This document shows positions 44,056 to 53,105 of a stretch of 64,000 nucleotides of DNA, piece by piece (the stretch's first letter is position 1; each line of letters starts with the position of its first letter). The notes under the pieces are model-generated. The model was not told where the DNA came from. It worked only from the letters and a program-made list of their open reading frames with translations, and did no database searches. The DNA is from Prolixibacteraceae bacterium (lineage in GTDB: Bacteria > Bacteroidota > Bacteroidia > Bacteroidales > Prolixibacteraceae). A program made the translations under genes and the position numbers. Location: positions 170,567 to 234,566 of the forward strand of contig JAQUIJ010000010.1 of the NCBI GenBank assembly GCA_028683385.1, in the 5' to 3' direction.

Positions 44056-44885
44056 TGCGCTGGATATTCATTTTCGTTATCGGATTGGCATTTAGCGCCT
44101 GTAAGAAAGGCGATACATTTCCCGATGTTTCAATAGTTATTGAAGATACCCGCGTACTGGCTCATCGTGGAGGCGGCACTTTTGGCGGCATCCCAAACAC
44201 GTTTGAAGCTGTTGTTTATGGATTCGAGCACTACGATGGTGTTGAAGTGGATATCCAAATGAGCTCCAACAATACGATCTGGGTTTCGCATGACGCCTAC
44301 ATCGAAGGATGCAATTCGTGGGCTGGTGGTTGTTTCAATACTGTTTCGGACGACGATATTGCCCGAATTGATTCGTGCTCTGGATATGCACACAATTATA
44401 CCAGGCTTGATGATGTCCTGGATTATATGCAAAAGAATTACCCTGAAAAGCGTATTTCGCTTGATGTCAAATTCTTTGATGGTTGCAGTCCTTCGATTTT
44501 TGACATCAATGCCATGTACCGGTATTATCATGCCGAGTTTCTTCAGATTACCGCCATGCTCCAAAAGTACAATTTGGTTGACCAAACGCTAATTGAATCA
44601 GAAATAACTCAATTTCTTGACCTGTTCGTCGAAACCAATCAGGACTACCACGAGTATTTATCCATATTCGACGATTTTGACAAAGGTACGGTTACTGCAC
44701 TTCAGAAAAGATACGATGGCATTTCGTATAAAAATGATTTCGCCAACTCAATAACTGCCGACCATATTAATTTGGTTCACCAAAAGGGACTTCGCATTCA
44801 GGTTTGGACTACGGCTGACAGCACCCAACTGGCAGATATTAAAAAGATTAATCCTGATTATATCCAGTCTGAAGTATTTCAATAG
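44055..44885 (+). CDS. Glycerophosphodiester phosphodiesterase-family lipoprotein
   Basis: 276 residues from the ATG at 44055 (MRWIFIFVIGLAFSACKKGD: lipobox FSAC). GDPD motifs are visible: VLAHRGGGTFGGIPNTFEAV, GVEVDIQMSSNNTIWVSHDA, RISLDVKFFDG, and QVWTTADSTQLADI. It hydrolyses glycerophosphodiesters in the envelope, releasing glycerol-3-phosphate. A segment rich in acidic residues (~90-105) departs from usual members. It is co-translated with the preceding barrel-like protein. Confidence 0.85.
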   Translation: MRWIFIFVIGLAFSACKKGDTFPDVSIVIEDTRVLAHRGGGTFGGIPNTFEAVVYGFEHYDGVEVDIQMSSNNTIWVSHDAYIEGCNSWAGGCFNTVSDDDIARIDSCSGYAHNYTRLDDVLDYMQKNYPEKRISLDVKFFDGCSPSIFDINAMYRYYHAEFLQITAMLQKYNLVDQTLIESEITQFLDLFVETNQDYHEYLSIFDDFDKGTVTALQKRYDGISYKNDFANSITADHINLVHQKGLRIQVWTTADSTQLADIKKINPDYIQSEVFQ

Positions 44886-44925
44886 AACCTCCTGAACGCT
44901 ATTTTGTCAACCTCTTATTCACTAA

Positions 44926-45030
44926 CTTTTACAAACCAAATTCTTACGCGGGAAAACTATCTGGCAAGCCTTTCGATTCGAAGTTCTTAATCTGAAGATT
45001 ATGCGAATTATTGTTGGCGGGCATTCCTGA
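44926..45030 (+). pseudogene. 5'-truncated copy of the small SQR-associated gene (32530-32688)
   Basis: The frame LLQTKFLRGKTIWQAFRF, EVLNLKIMRIIVGGHS and stop matches the last ~33 residues of the 52-residue protein behind the SQR-like gene. The bases match closely from about 44937 and continue past the stop into the terminator. No start codon remains: a TAA precedes at 44923. It is a partial duplication that lost its 5' end. Confidence 0.75.
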
Positions 45031-45052
45031 AATGGAGTGTGGAATTCAAGCA

Positions 45053-45083
45053 AAAACTGCTGTACGAATTGTATGGCAGTTTT
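45053..45083 (+). terminator. Terminator after the truncated copy, paired like its parent
   Basis: AAAACTGCTGTAC (45053-45065) pairs with GTATGGCAGTTTT (45071-45083) with two G-U pairs around GAATT. The parent hairpin at 32713-32745 has different bases at several paired positions in the stem, yet both stay paired. It now lies after the phosphodiesterase gene and may end that transcript. Confidence 0.75.
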
Positions 45084-45086
45084 GCT

Positions 45087-46691
45087 TTATAATTCCACAA
45101 TAATTTTTTGAGTTACTGTTTCATTGGCTGTTTCAATTGTAACAAAGTAAACGCCACCATTCGAAAGGTGTTTAATTTTTCGGGACAATGTATTATTTCC
45201 TGTCTTCAGATTTTTAAAAACTGATCTATAAATCACTTTTCCATTCATTTTTGAAATAACAAGTTTAACTTCGGATAAGTCTTCAAGATTAAATTTCAGG
45301 ATAAATTTTTCTTTATTAAGATCAGGATATACCTGTAGTTGCAATTTGTCTGTACTTTGAACGTTCAGTTCGTCAATACTAAGCTGTAAACTTTTTACGA
45401 GGTACACCTTAAATATTTTGTTATTGGCGCTACTTTGTGTTCCGTCATTACTCCAAAAAACATTGCGGGCTGAACTACTAATCCCTCCATAAATGTATCC
45501 TAACAAAGCTGTGTCAGCTGTAATTTCATCAAGTTTTATAACTCCATTGCTGTACTTTGGCAAATTTTCGGTTTGGATAAATTCTGAACCAGCACCTAAA
45601 AATGCCGGCATTTCAACAGGCAACTTATATTCAGCCATTTTACCGGTTTTGTCTCTTGTAACTCTTGCAATGGTTTTCACAAATGGAACATTGTTGTCTT
45701 GAACCAAGATTCCGGCACTATCGGAATATTGAGCAATTCCTCCAAAAAACAGGTTGTGCATTTCATTTGCACTGGCACTAAATAATGGAATGTGTGCGCA
45801 ATGGTATTGGTTATAATATTGCAAAAAATCATTCTTAACTGAATATCCGAGACTGTCGATGTTTACACAATTCAGAAAGGGCAAATCCGCGTCAACCTGA
45901 AACACACCCGAAAAAGCGGTTAATCCTTCCTGCCCGTCAGGCATTATTTGCGGAACCACGTTAAAATCGCGCCGGTGCAGGTTCGTCGTATCTGTGTGTA
46001 CAGTCAGATGTGTTATCTTTATTGCAGTTCCATCATCCTGAATGTTAAATTTCCGGATCGCATTCGTATATTCCTGTGTAAAGGTTGGATGGTTCATGGG
46101 GTTATATCTCCCATCGAAACGCTGACCTCCAGTGAGGTAATAGGTTTTGTAAATCTTGTTCAGATAACCACCGGTAACGGCAAACTGCTTATCTTTTATC
46201 TGCCTGAAATATCCGGTAAATGAGGTTTTGTTCACGATAGCGTGAATAACTTCAGGAACTTTTACGGCAGTGAGAAACGGATAAGTAATGTGATCGTCTT
46301 CGGTTTTGCTGTATCCATATCCTCCAATAATATACAGGTAATCACCATCCTGATGAAATTCCATGTTGGTTGAGCTTAGTTGCTCCTGAATAGAAGCAGG
46401 CAATGAGCTTAAAGGTGCAGTCCATTTTTGCAGCGAAACCGGATCAACTATTGTCAGTTGTATGTTTTGTCCTTCTTCATCGAATGTTGCCCAAGGTTGA
46501 CGGCGGTGCAAACCGTCTAACCGTCCACCAATGATAAGCCATTTTCCACCATGATGTCCGTAGGCAAAGCTTTGTAATCCTCCTAATTCTTGAATGTTTA
46601 TTGGATCAATCCTAATTTGAAAAGGCGCGGGTTGAGCTTTACTCAAGAAAGTGACAGCTATTATTATGAAAAAAGCCAGACTAATTCTCAT
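45087..46691 (-). CDS. Kelch-like secreted protein with type IX sorting tail
   Basis: 534 residues from MRISLAFFIIIAVTFLSKAQ (start 46691; the longer frame to 46730 begins within the next gene). Kelch-type GG motifs recur (HHGGKWLIIGGRLDG, YLYIIGGYGYSK, AVTGGYLNKIY). The C-terminal ~80 residues form a T9SS type A sorting domain (VYPDLNKEKFILKFNL ... GGVYFVTIETANETVTQKII). It is exported and probably anchored on the surface. Function unknown. Confidence 0.82.
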   Translation of the reverse strand: MRISLAFFIIIAVTFLSKAQPAPFQIRIDPINIQELGGLQSFAYGHHGGKWLIIGGRLDGLHRRQPWATFDEEGQNIQLTIVDPVSLQKWTAPLSSLPASIQEQLSSTNMEFHQDGDYLYIIGGYGYSKTEDDHITYPFLTAVKVPEVIHAIVNKTSFTGYFRQIKDKQFAVTGGYLNKIYKTYYLTGGQRFDGRYNPMNHPTFTQEYTNAIRKFNIQDDGTAIKITHLTVHTDTTNLHRRDFNVVPQIMPDGQEGLTAFSGVFQVDADLPFLNCVNIDSLGYSVKNDFLQYYNQYHCAHIPLFSASANEMHNLFFGGIAQYSDSAGILVQDNNVPFVKTIARVTRDKTGKMAEYKLPVEMPAFLGAGSEFIQTENLPKYSNGVIKLDEITADTALLGYIYGGISSSARNVFWSNDGTQSSANNKIFKVYLVKSLQLSIDELNVQSTDKLQLQVYPDLNKEKFILKFNLEDLSEVKLVISKMNGKVIYRSVFKNLKTGNNTLSRKIKHLSNGGVYFVTIETANETVTQKIIVEL

Positions 46692-46726
46692 GATCGGATT
46701 TGTATGAAGTTTAAAAATAAGCTGAT

Positions 46727-47743
46727 TCAACTATATTTATTTTTTTCGAACAACCGCGTCGCCACAATCGTCGCCAGAAAAATAGGTACAAACCAGAAAA
46801 CATAGTTCGAAAGCTCTTTTGTCTGATAAATAGCCGTAGCAATGTTCCCAATAATAAGCCATTGGATGATGTAAAATGCAGTAATGTTTTTGCCCAGCCA
46901 CCGCATAAAAACGATTACCGGGAATTCGCTGAATTTCTGAACGACAAACCAGAGCATCGAGACCCACAATACGTCAACTCCCAATGTCCACAGGAAAAAC
47001 AGGAATGTGTGGTGATAATATTCGGAAAGGTTGATGGTGGTTTCGATGCCAAACCGGGAAAACAAAACTACCAGAATAAATAGGAAAGCAAGAAACACAA
47101 TGAAAACGACCTTCTGCTTTTGAATAAATTCCCTGATTTTTGGCTCCGTCTTTTGGAACAGAAAGCCAATCAATGGGTAGGCCAGCCAGGGAAACAGCGG
47201 AAAATACGACCAGGAGTATTCGCCTCCGACAAAAGGTAAAATGTAATTCCGTTCGGTAACCATTAATAGCTCATTGAAATACGAGGTTGAGCCGCTGACA
47301 AACAGAATCAAGGCGAAAGCGATCCATTGTTGTCCGTACTTTAATGTTTTTAAACCTGAAAGAATAATGATGCTCAGCCCTGCCAGATAGAAAATATCAA
47401 CTCCAAAAATTGCCTGAAGCGGGTCGAACTTCCAGCCTTCTGTCCAGATTTTCAGGAGTAAATGGAAATTCAAACCGATATTCAGGAAAATACCAAGGAT
47501 AAAAATCAGAACTCCACGGAGCATATTCCGGGCAGCGCTTTTTTTGCTCATCGCCACAAAGTAGCCCATTATTATCATGAATAACGGGACAGCAACCGGT
47601 CCTCCGAGAAGCAACAGTATTTTTCCGAACAGACTTTCCCTTCCGGAGTAATCAATGAAAGTTTCGAGAATGTGTACCGGAACAATCAGGAATACGGCAA
47701 ATCCTTTCAGCAAATCGGGTAAAGGGAAACGTTTTGTATTCAT
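46727..47743 (-). CDS. Membrane acyltransferase (DUF1624/heparan-alpha-glucosaminide acetyltransferase-like)
   Basis: 338 residues with about ten membrane helices. The opening RFPLPDLLKGFAVFLIVPVH (Asp, His in first helices) and the YSWSYFPLFPWLAYPLIGFL segment are typical of the superfamily that moves acyl groups across the membrane onto sugars. The acceptor is unknown. Its stop overlaps the long-start option of the Kelch gene by 4 nt. Confidence 0.82.
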   Translation of the reverse strand: MNTKRFPLPDLLKGFAVFLIVPVHILETFIDYSGRESLFGKILLLLGGPVAVPLFMIIMGYFVAMSKKSAARNMLRGVLIFILGIFLNIGLNFHLLLKIWTEGWKFDPLQAIFGVDIFYLAGLSIIILSGLKTLKYGQQWIAFALILFVSGSTSYFNELLMVTERNYILPFVGGEYSWSYFPLFPWLAYPLIGFLFQKTEPKIREFIQKQKVVFIVFLAFLFILVVLFSRFGIETTINLSEYYHHTFLFFLWTLGVDVLWVSMLWFVVQKFSEFPVIVFMRWLGKNITAFYIIQWLIIGNIATAIYQTKELSNYVFWFVPIFLATIVATRLFEKNKYS

Positions 47744-47877
47744 TTACTATTTTATTATTTACGATTTACTATTATATCCAATTGTTTGATTAGTAAGCTA
47801 ACAACTAAATTTCTATGTAAATATGAGTCTTCTCCGAAAAGTCAAAAAACCCTAAATCCCCTGAAGGGGACTTTAAA

Positions 47878-47946
47878 GAGTTCATTGATTTTCAACTTCG
47901 CCACCCCTGATCCCCGAAGGGGAACTCGTTGAATATCAATGAACTC
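47878..47946. repeat. 69-bp inverted repeat enclosing CCCC-GAAGGGG hairpins
   Basis: GAGTTCATTGATTTTCAAC (47878-47896) and GTTGAATATCAATGAACTC (47928-47946) match as an inverted repeat in 18 of 19 positions. Inside is CCCCGAAGGGG, and just before is CCCCTGAAGGGG (47859-47870). It resembles the dispersed intergenic repeats of Bacteroidota and can form a cruciform between the acyltransferase and the T9SS gene. Confidence 0.7.
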
Positions 47947-47991
47947 AGACGCTTCGCAGCGGACTCAAATGATGAATCCAAACGAGAATAA

Positions 47992-48789
47992 TTATTGCAC
48001 CACAATCTTCTTCGAGATTGTTCTCTGATTATCGTATTCGATGTAATAATGGTAAATTCCGGAAGAAAGGTCGTTGACATTGAGTGCCAAATGATCGGAA
48101 TGTCCGTCAACCAGGAAGTTTTTAACTGTCTTTCCATTGGAATCGAGGATATTTAGGCGAGCACTTTTGATGTCTTCCGGAAGCGCATAATCAACCCGAA
48201 TAATGTCGGTTGCCGGATTTGGATAAGCATTCAAAAAATTATCAGGCTGACTACCCGAAAGGTTCAGCGCCGAAACCAAACTGCCCGTCAGGCTGTAAAT
48301 ATTAGTCCAAACTTTTTCGGGGAATATTGAATAATCGTAACAATAAGCAAAAAGTTTATATTCAGTTTCGCCGGTTTTATTCACAAAAATATACTGCGCA
48401 CCATCGACACTTAGCAAATTACTCCCACTCTCATTGATAACTTTCGCTCCGTAGATGTAATAATATGAAGAAGAAGTTGGCACATACTTGTAATAAATAT
48501 ACACGAGTTCGATTTGCGAGTCGGAGTTAAACAGATTTTCAGAAACATATTTAATATCAGCCAGATAATACCCGTTTGGAACACTGCAATTGATCGTTTT
48601 GAAAAGTGAATGATCCATGTTGTAAATCCTGACCTGGCTGGCTGGCACATCCATCAGGTAGTATTTGTAGCCCAGCGTTTCGAGTTTTACAACTGCCGTT
48701 GAATAGTTATAGGTTTTTTGAAGGGTAATTTGACCATAAACTACAACAATTGAAAACATTAGGATGAAGGTTGACAGAAATTTTTTCAT
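47992..48789 (-). CDS. Secreted protein with type IX sorting domain
   Basis: 265 residues with a signal peptide (FLSTFILMFSIVVVYGQI). The middle is beta-rich with no recognised domain. The last ~75 residues (AYPNPATDIIRVDYALPEDI, ARLNILDSNGKTVKNFLV, GIYHYYIEYDNQRTISKKIV) are a T9SS type A sorting domain. Cargo function unknown. Confidence 0.82.
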   Translation of the reverse strand: MKKFLSTFILMFSIVVVYGQITLQKTYNYSTAVVKLETLGYKYYLMDVPASQVRIYNMDHSLFKTINCSVPNGYYLADIKYVSENLFNSDSQIELVYIYYKYVPTSSSYYYIYGAKVINESGSNLLSVDGAQYIFVNKTGETEYKLFAYCYDYSIFPEKVWTNIYSLTGSLVSALNLSGSQPDNFLNAYPNPATDIIRVDYALPEDIKSARLNILDSNGKTVKNFLVDGHSDHLALNVNDLSSGIYHYYIEYDNQRTISKKIVVQ

Positions 48790-48830
48790 AATTGGTTGTT
48801 TTTTTAGGGTTTTACTTTTTAATTTTTTAA

Positions 48831-48911
48831 CTCACCCCACCCCGAGTTCTCGGGGTTCCCCCTCTCTTTTAAAAGAGAGGGGCGGAGTAAGCGGAGCGCA
48901 CTCGGGGTGAG
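48831..48911. repeat. 81-bp palindromic GC-rich repeat
   Basis: CTCACCCC at one end pairs with GGGGTGAG at the other. CCCGAGTTCTCGGG and the perfect 24-bp palindrome CCCCTCTCTTTT/AAAAGAGAGGGG (48859-48882) lie inside. It looks like an intergenic REP/MITE-type element between the TPR gene and the T9SS gene, and it may also end the TPR transcript. Confidence 0.75.
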
Positions 48912-48928
48912 TAAAGAGACTTTAAGAA

Positions 48929-49552
48929 CTATTTTATCAATCCCAATCCTTCGTTAGCCGACTTATCGCCTGGATTATACAGGTTTACTTTATTGAAAAG
49001 AACCTTTGCCTGACTGGTGTTCCCCAAAAAATAGGAAGTCCAGCCCAACATGAGCAACCCATCGTAGCCAAAGGGATACAAATCGACCACTTTTTTGAAC
49101 AGCATATTGGCCTTGTTGTAATCTTTCCGTCCGTAATAAACCAGTCCAAGCCGGTACAATGCCACCGAGTTGTTCGGACTTGTTTCCAAAATGGCGTCGT
49201 AAATTTTAATTACATCATTCCATTTTCCGAGTGCGGCAAGGGGCAGGATTAAACCAAAACGGGCTTCTTCCGAATACGGTTTCAGCTTTTGAGCCCTGCC
49301 GTAAAAAATGATGGCTTCGTCGAATAATCCGGCGTTGTAGTTTAACCAGCCCAGTCTAAGGTTCAATTCGTAAGAAGATTCGTCGTAAACCTTTTTTAGC
49401 GACTCCATAGAAGCAGTAAAATCCCCATTCTTCTCGGTAGCGTAACTTTTCGAAAAAGCAGCCTGTAAAACATCCTGGCTAACCTGCGAAAATGCGGTAT
49501 TCGCCATCAATAAATAAAAAATCACCCAAGTACTCTTTTTTAGAAATTCCAT
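48929..49552 (-). CDS. Tetratricopeptide-repeat protein (periplasmic)
   Basis: 207 residues with a signal peptide (WVIFYLLMANTAFSQ). TPR units are spaced ~34 residues apart (RLGWLNYNAGLFDEAIIFYG; AALGKWNDVIKIYDAILETS; RLGLVYYGRKDYNKANMLFK; MLGWTSYFLGNTSQAKVLFN). It ends the operon that starts with the PqqD gene and overlaps the barrel gene by 13 nt. Likely a binding partner of that barrel. Confidence 0.85.
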   Translation of the reverse strand: MEFLKKSTWVIFYLLMANTAFSQVSQDVLQAAFSKSYATEKNGDFTASMESLKKVYDESSYELNLRLGWLNYNAGLFDEAIIFYGRAQKLKPYSEEARFGLILPLAALGKWNDVIKIYDAILETSPNNSVALYRLGLVYYGRKDYNKANMLFKKVVDLYPFGYDGLLMLGWTSYFLGNTSQAKVLFNKVNLYNPGDKSANEGLGLIK

Positions 49553-50868
49553 GATATTCCAGCTGTTATTGTGTGTTTCAAATAATTGTATTCCAATGTA
49601 TTGCTTTTGTATCCTTCGGTGTAAACCTGATATTTTTCAATCACGTTTTGGTTGATGTACCTGAATACAAACTGGTATTTTTTACCCAAAGGGAAATAGA
49701 GGCTTCCCATCATCTTGCGGTCTGACCTTCCGGGGAAATTGGCAATTACATAACCGGCCGACTCGACAAAGTTTTCCATTTCGCCAAAAAGATAGAGCCC
49801 CGATACATGGATCTTTCCAAGTGTGGCTCCACCTGAAATCCCCATGGCATTCCATCCAAACCCATCAGTTCCCGATTTGAAATAAACTTTTGGCGTAATG
49901 TAGAGTTTGGTATTCGAAAGCGGGTAATAAGTTACCCACGACGAAAACTGTGTGAATTTCGAATCATTTATTTTCCCGGCATTGACTTCCAAACCGGTTG
50001 AGAAGTTTCCGAAGTTGGACCAGATGGCAGTTGAAAAAACAGCGTCGCTGTAACTTGTTTTTGTAATGCCATAAGTTTTTGTGGAATCCCTGTTCAGCTG
50101 ACCAGCATAAACATCGCCATTCCCAAAAATTAAATTCAGCGAAGGCGAAATGTTCAGTTTTTTACCGATCACCCAAACCGGATTGATGAAATACTGGAAC
50201 TGATTGATGCTGATTGGTGAAGTGGTTTGTCCGCTCCAATCTACCACAGCCTCGCGGTTTACGCCGATATAAGTCAGGTTGTGGTTCAGGGTAAAATTAG
50301 GTGCAACCCGGTGGCTGAGATCAAACGAATGAAAAGTGTAATTTTTCAGGAAATAACCTTCGCCATAATCCTCGCCAAGATTGACTTCGGTGCTAAACGC
50401 CCGCGTTTTCAGGCTTTCAAAATCGGGATTAAAGCTGTACCCGGTTTCATAAGCCAAACGGGTAACGCCAATATCGTGAAAGCCGATTTTCTTTTTCAAC
50501 GCATCCGAAAAATAGGGTGCGTATTTAACGGCTTCTAACGATCTGCCGCTAAAAACCAGGCTGTAATACACGTATTCCTGAAGCCATTCGAACGATTTGT
50601 CGCTTTCATAAGCTTTTAAAAACCATGGCGCTGCATTCCGGTATTTTCCCTGATTGTACCATGCGATACCGGTTCGTACCTCAAGATAAAAAAAGTCGAT
50701 TCCCTGCTTCCGTGCTTCTTCGGAGAATTCAATCAGTTCAGGCCATTTCTTATCCAGAAAAAGCTGGTACGATTGCTTGTCAACTTCAGCATAATTCAAT
50801 TTTTCCTGTGCTTGAACAGCAGTCAGAAAAACGATAAAAAGGCTCATAATTATTATTCGTTTCGACAT
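49540..50868 (-). CDS. YaiO-like outer membrane beta-barrel with N-terminal TPR part
   Basis: 442 residues. Signal peptide (IIIMSLFIVFLTAVQAQ), two or so TPR-like units (~20-125), then a barrel of many aromatic strands from ~155 (FSTEVNLGEDYGEGYFLKNY ... YNYLKHTITAGISWNF) ending with the outer-membrane C-terminal Phe. The layout matches YaiO-family proteins. It may be the export or uptake channel of the cluster. It overlaps the transporter/peptidase gene by 16 nt. Confidence 0.78.
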   Translation of the reverse strand: MSKRIIIMSLFIVFLTAVQAQEKLNYAEVDKQSYQLFLDKKWPELIEFSEEARKQGIDFFYLEVRTGIAWYNQGKYRNAAPWFLKAYESDKSFEWLQEYVYYSLVFSGRSLEAVKYAPYFSDALKKKIGFHDIGVTRLAYETGYSFNPDFESLKTRAFSTEVNLGEDYGEGYFLKNYTFHSFDLSHRVAPNFTLNHNLTYIGVNREAVVDWSGQTTSPISINQFQYFINPVWVIGKKLNISPSLNLIFGNGDVYAGQLNRDSTKTYGITKTSYSDAVFSTAIWSNFGNFSTGLEVNAGKINDSKFTQFSSWVTYYPLSNTKLYITPKVYFKSGTDGFGWNAMGISGGATLGKIHVSGLYLFGEMENFVESAGYVIANFPGRSDRKMMGSLYFPLGKKYQFVFRYINQNVIEKYQVYTEGYKSNTLEYNYLKHTITAGISWNF

Positions 50869-53072
50869 GTCATCTGAATTTTTAAATCGTTTGCGAGGAT
50901 TTTAATCTCAAAAACTCCACTTTCTTTTATATTAATCGTGAAATCGTATTTCTCAGTTTCCCTTCCGGCAATTCTTTTGGTGATTCCTGAAACCATTTTC
51001 AAATCGCCAGACGAAAGGATGTCGCCCGATTTTTTTATTTCGAGCGTGTAATCCACTTTCAGGAATAAATATACCGGGGCAATCAGATCCTGAAGGAATT
51101 TCAATAAGCCACCAAACATCATATTTACCGGAACCTGATCGCGAATGCTGCTGTTGGGCAAAAAACCCAGCGGAACTTTAAAAATTGCCAGGAAAAACCA
51201 GTACAAAGGAGTCTCTTTCTTTCCGGTGAAATTGGTGAAATAGTGCAGGTTACCATTGTTGTAAAGGTAAGCCAGCGAACCGTCTTCCTCACTTTCGAGG
51301 TAAGTTGAATTGAAAACATCGGTATTCACTTTCCAGTTGAAATTGCTTTGATGTGTCTGTGTTCCATTTTTTATTGATTCCACTAAGATCTCGCCTGAAA
51401 TTCGTTGTCCGGGAATAAAATGCAACACTTTGGCCAACTGCTCATTTTTTACAGGATTGGCAACCACCTGCCCTTTTTGTGGAAACGAAAATGTTTCGAA
51501 GGTGTATTTGTCGCCTTGTAAAAGATAATGTCCCAGCGGATAATCGAGTGTTGGCGAGCCAATGTAAGGTGTGGGCTGAAACTGAAAATGCAAGTGTGGA
51601 TAGGGCGAACGGCCCGAGTTTCCGCATTTACCCAGCAACTGACCTTGTTTTACACGGTCGCCTTCCTTCACTTCAACCGAATGGTATTTTAAATGGCTAA
51701 GTTTCGAGTAAATTTCATCAGTGTGTTTCAGAATCACTGTGTTCCCCCAGTTATTTTTAGTATCCACATCGCCGATAATGTTATCGGGTATCGAGTTGAT
51801 TACCTCTATAACAGTTCCATCGAACGGAGCGGTTATCGCCTTTCCGAAGCAGAAATAATCCTCCGGAAAATCGCCGCTTCCCTTAAATTGTTTGCCATTT
51901 TTGTCGGTGATAATAAAGTCCCAGGCATTGCGCCAGGCACCTTTGTGCGTGTGTTCGCCATTGTGTCCCTGGCTTACTTCCCATTCGCCAAAAAATGGCA
52001 GGGAAGCTGCTACCGGAAATCGAGCCGGAAACCGTTTCAGGTTGCCCGATTGTAAATAAAGGTTTTTCTCCGGATTGCCTAGTTGGACAGGCGTTTCCAG
52101 TAATCCACCGGGCCGTTTTTCCCGAAGTTTCAAGGCATAAAGAAACATCAGCACAACCATGTTAAATGGCAGCGAATAGGGAGAAATGTGAAAAACCTGA
52201 AAAAGATGTTGGGTACTAATTGTTATCAATACTACGGAAGGCAGCAGAATGATGATCCAGGCATAACTTGTGCGCCCCGGAATCAGATAATAGCCACCGA
52301 GCGCCACAGCTGTCAGGATATAATTGAAGCCGATAAATGTATAGCTCAGCGAATTGAATTCGATACCCACAAGAATATAAAACAGGTACGACACGGAATA
52401 CCCCAGAATAGAAAGTACAAAGGTAATTCGCGAATAAATCAGCAATCCGAATGATATGATGATTCCGGCAAGCAGCCCTTTCTGGAAAAAGATTGCTCCA
52501 AGCGAATAAAAATAGATCCGGATAAATGAAGAATCCACCAGGGCTTCGAGCCAGTTGTACAATCGAACCATGGTATGCCCTCCCAATCCGAAAAGTTCGT
52601 TGTAGGTGTAAATTCCACGTTCGCTAATGTTTAATGCTGTTAGTTCTCCGCCCGATAAACCAATAATCCAGATGGTGACTAAAAACGGAATGCTTAAAAA
52701 AGGTAATCCGTATTTTCCGAGAACTCCCTGAAAAACAATGGTCAGGAAGAAGCAGGTAAGAGCCGAAATAGCCACCAGTACATATAGTTCGACTGAAGGC
52801 TGGAAGGCCAGACCAACTCCTAATCCGACCAGCAAGCTGTTAAAACCGTACAAGCCTGATTTCAGGAAATAGGTGTTGTAACCCAAATAATAGGCCAGTA
52901 AATTTGAAACAACAACGGCAATCAAACCACCAATTCCAGCGCCATAATCGAAGAAACTGATGAGTACCAAAAAAGCAGCCAGCACTTTGGATGTGGAGAA
53001 AAATATCTGCGAATAGCTGTTCAAAACAGAATCCAGAATTTCCTTGCCGGTTATTTTTATGTGTTTATCCAT
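50853..53072 (-). CDS. Fusion of urea-transporter domain and M23 (LytM) metallopeptidase domain
   Basis: 739 residues from the ATG at 53072 (MDKHIKITGKEILDSVLN). The N-terminal ~310 residues are a UT-family channel: ~10 hydrophobic helices with NSLLVGLGVGLAF and FNMVVLMFLYAL, the repeated UT half motifs. Residues ~350-530 are an M23 peptidase domain with HKGAWRNAWDF (His/Asp zinc ligands) and PHLHFQF (HxH). The rest (~530-739) is a beta-rich domain. M23 enzymes cut peptidoglycan cross-links or act as inactive adaptors. Joining one to a small-amide channel is uncommon; the intact metal residues suggest it is active. Confidence 0.88.
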   Translation of the reverse strand: MDKHIKITGKEILDSVLNSYSQIFFSTSKVLAAFLVLISFFDYGAGIGGLIAVVVSNLLAYYLGYNTYFLKSGLYGFNSLLVGLGVGLAFQPSVELYVLVAISALTCFFLTIVFQGVLGKYGLPFLSIPFLVTIWIIGLSGGELTALNISERGIYTYNELFGLGGHTMVRLYNWLEALVDSSFIRIYFYSLGAIFFQKGLLAGIIISFGLLIYSRITFVLSILGYSVSYLFYILVGIEFNSLSYTFIGFNYILTAVALGGYYLIPGRTSYAWIIILLPSVVLITISTQHLFQVFHISPYSLPFNMVVLMFLYALKLREKRPGGLLETPVQLGNPEKNLYLQSGNLKRFPARFPVAASLPFFGEWEVSQGHNGEHTHKGAWRNAWDFIITDKNGKQFKGSGDFPEDYFCFGKAITAPFDGTVIEVINSIPDNIIGDVDTKNNWGNTVILKHTDEIYSKLSHLKYHSVEVKEGDRVKQGQLLGKCGNSGRSPYPHLHFQFQPTPYIGSPTLDYPLGHYLLQGDKYTFETFSFPQKGQVVANPVKNEQLAKVLHFIPGQRISGEILVESIKNGTQTHQSNFNWKVNTDVFNSTYLESEEDGSLAYLYNNGNLHYFTNFTGKKETPLYWFFLAIFKVPLGFLPNSSIRDQVPVNMMFGGLLKFLQDLIAPVYLFLKVDYTLEIKKSGDILSSGDLKMVSGITKRIAGRETEKYDFTINIKESGVFEIKILANDLKIQMTCRNE

Positions 53073-53105
53073 GAAGTTATACAAGAGGCATTAGCGAATT
53101 TCTTT

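Noticed and set aside
44130-44585. 151-codon frame antisense to the phosphodiesterase gene
   Set aside because: The sense frame has all GDPD motifs and a lipobox; the antisense frame has nothing.
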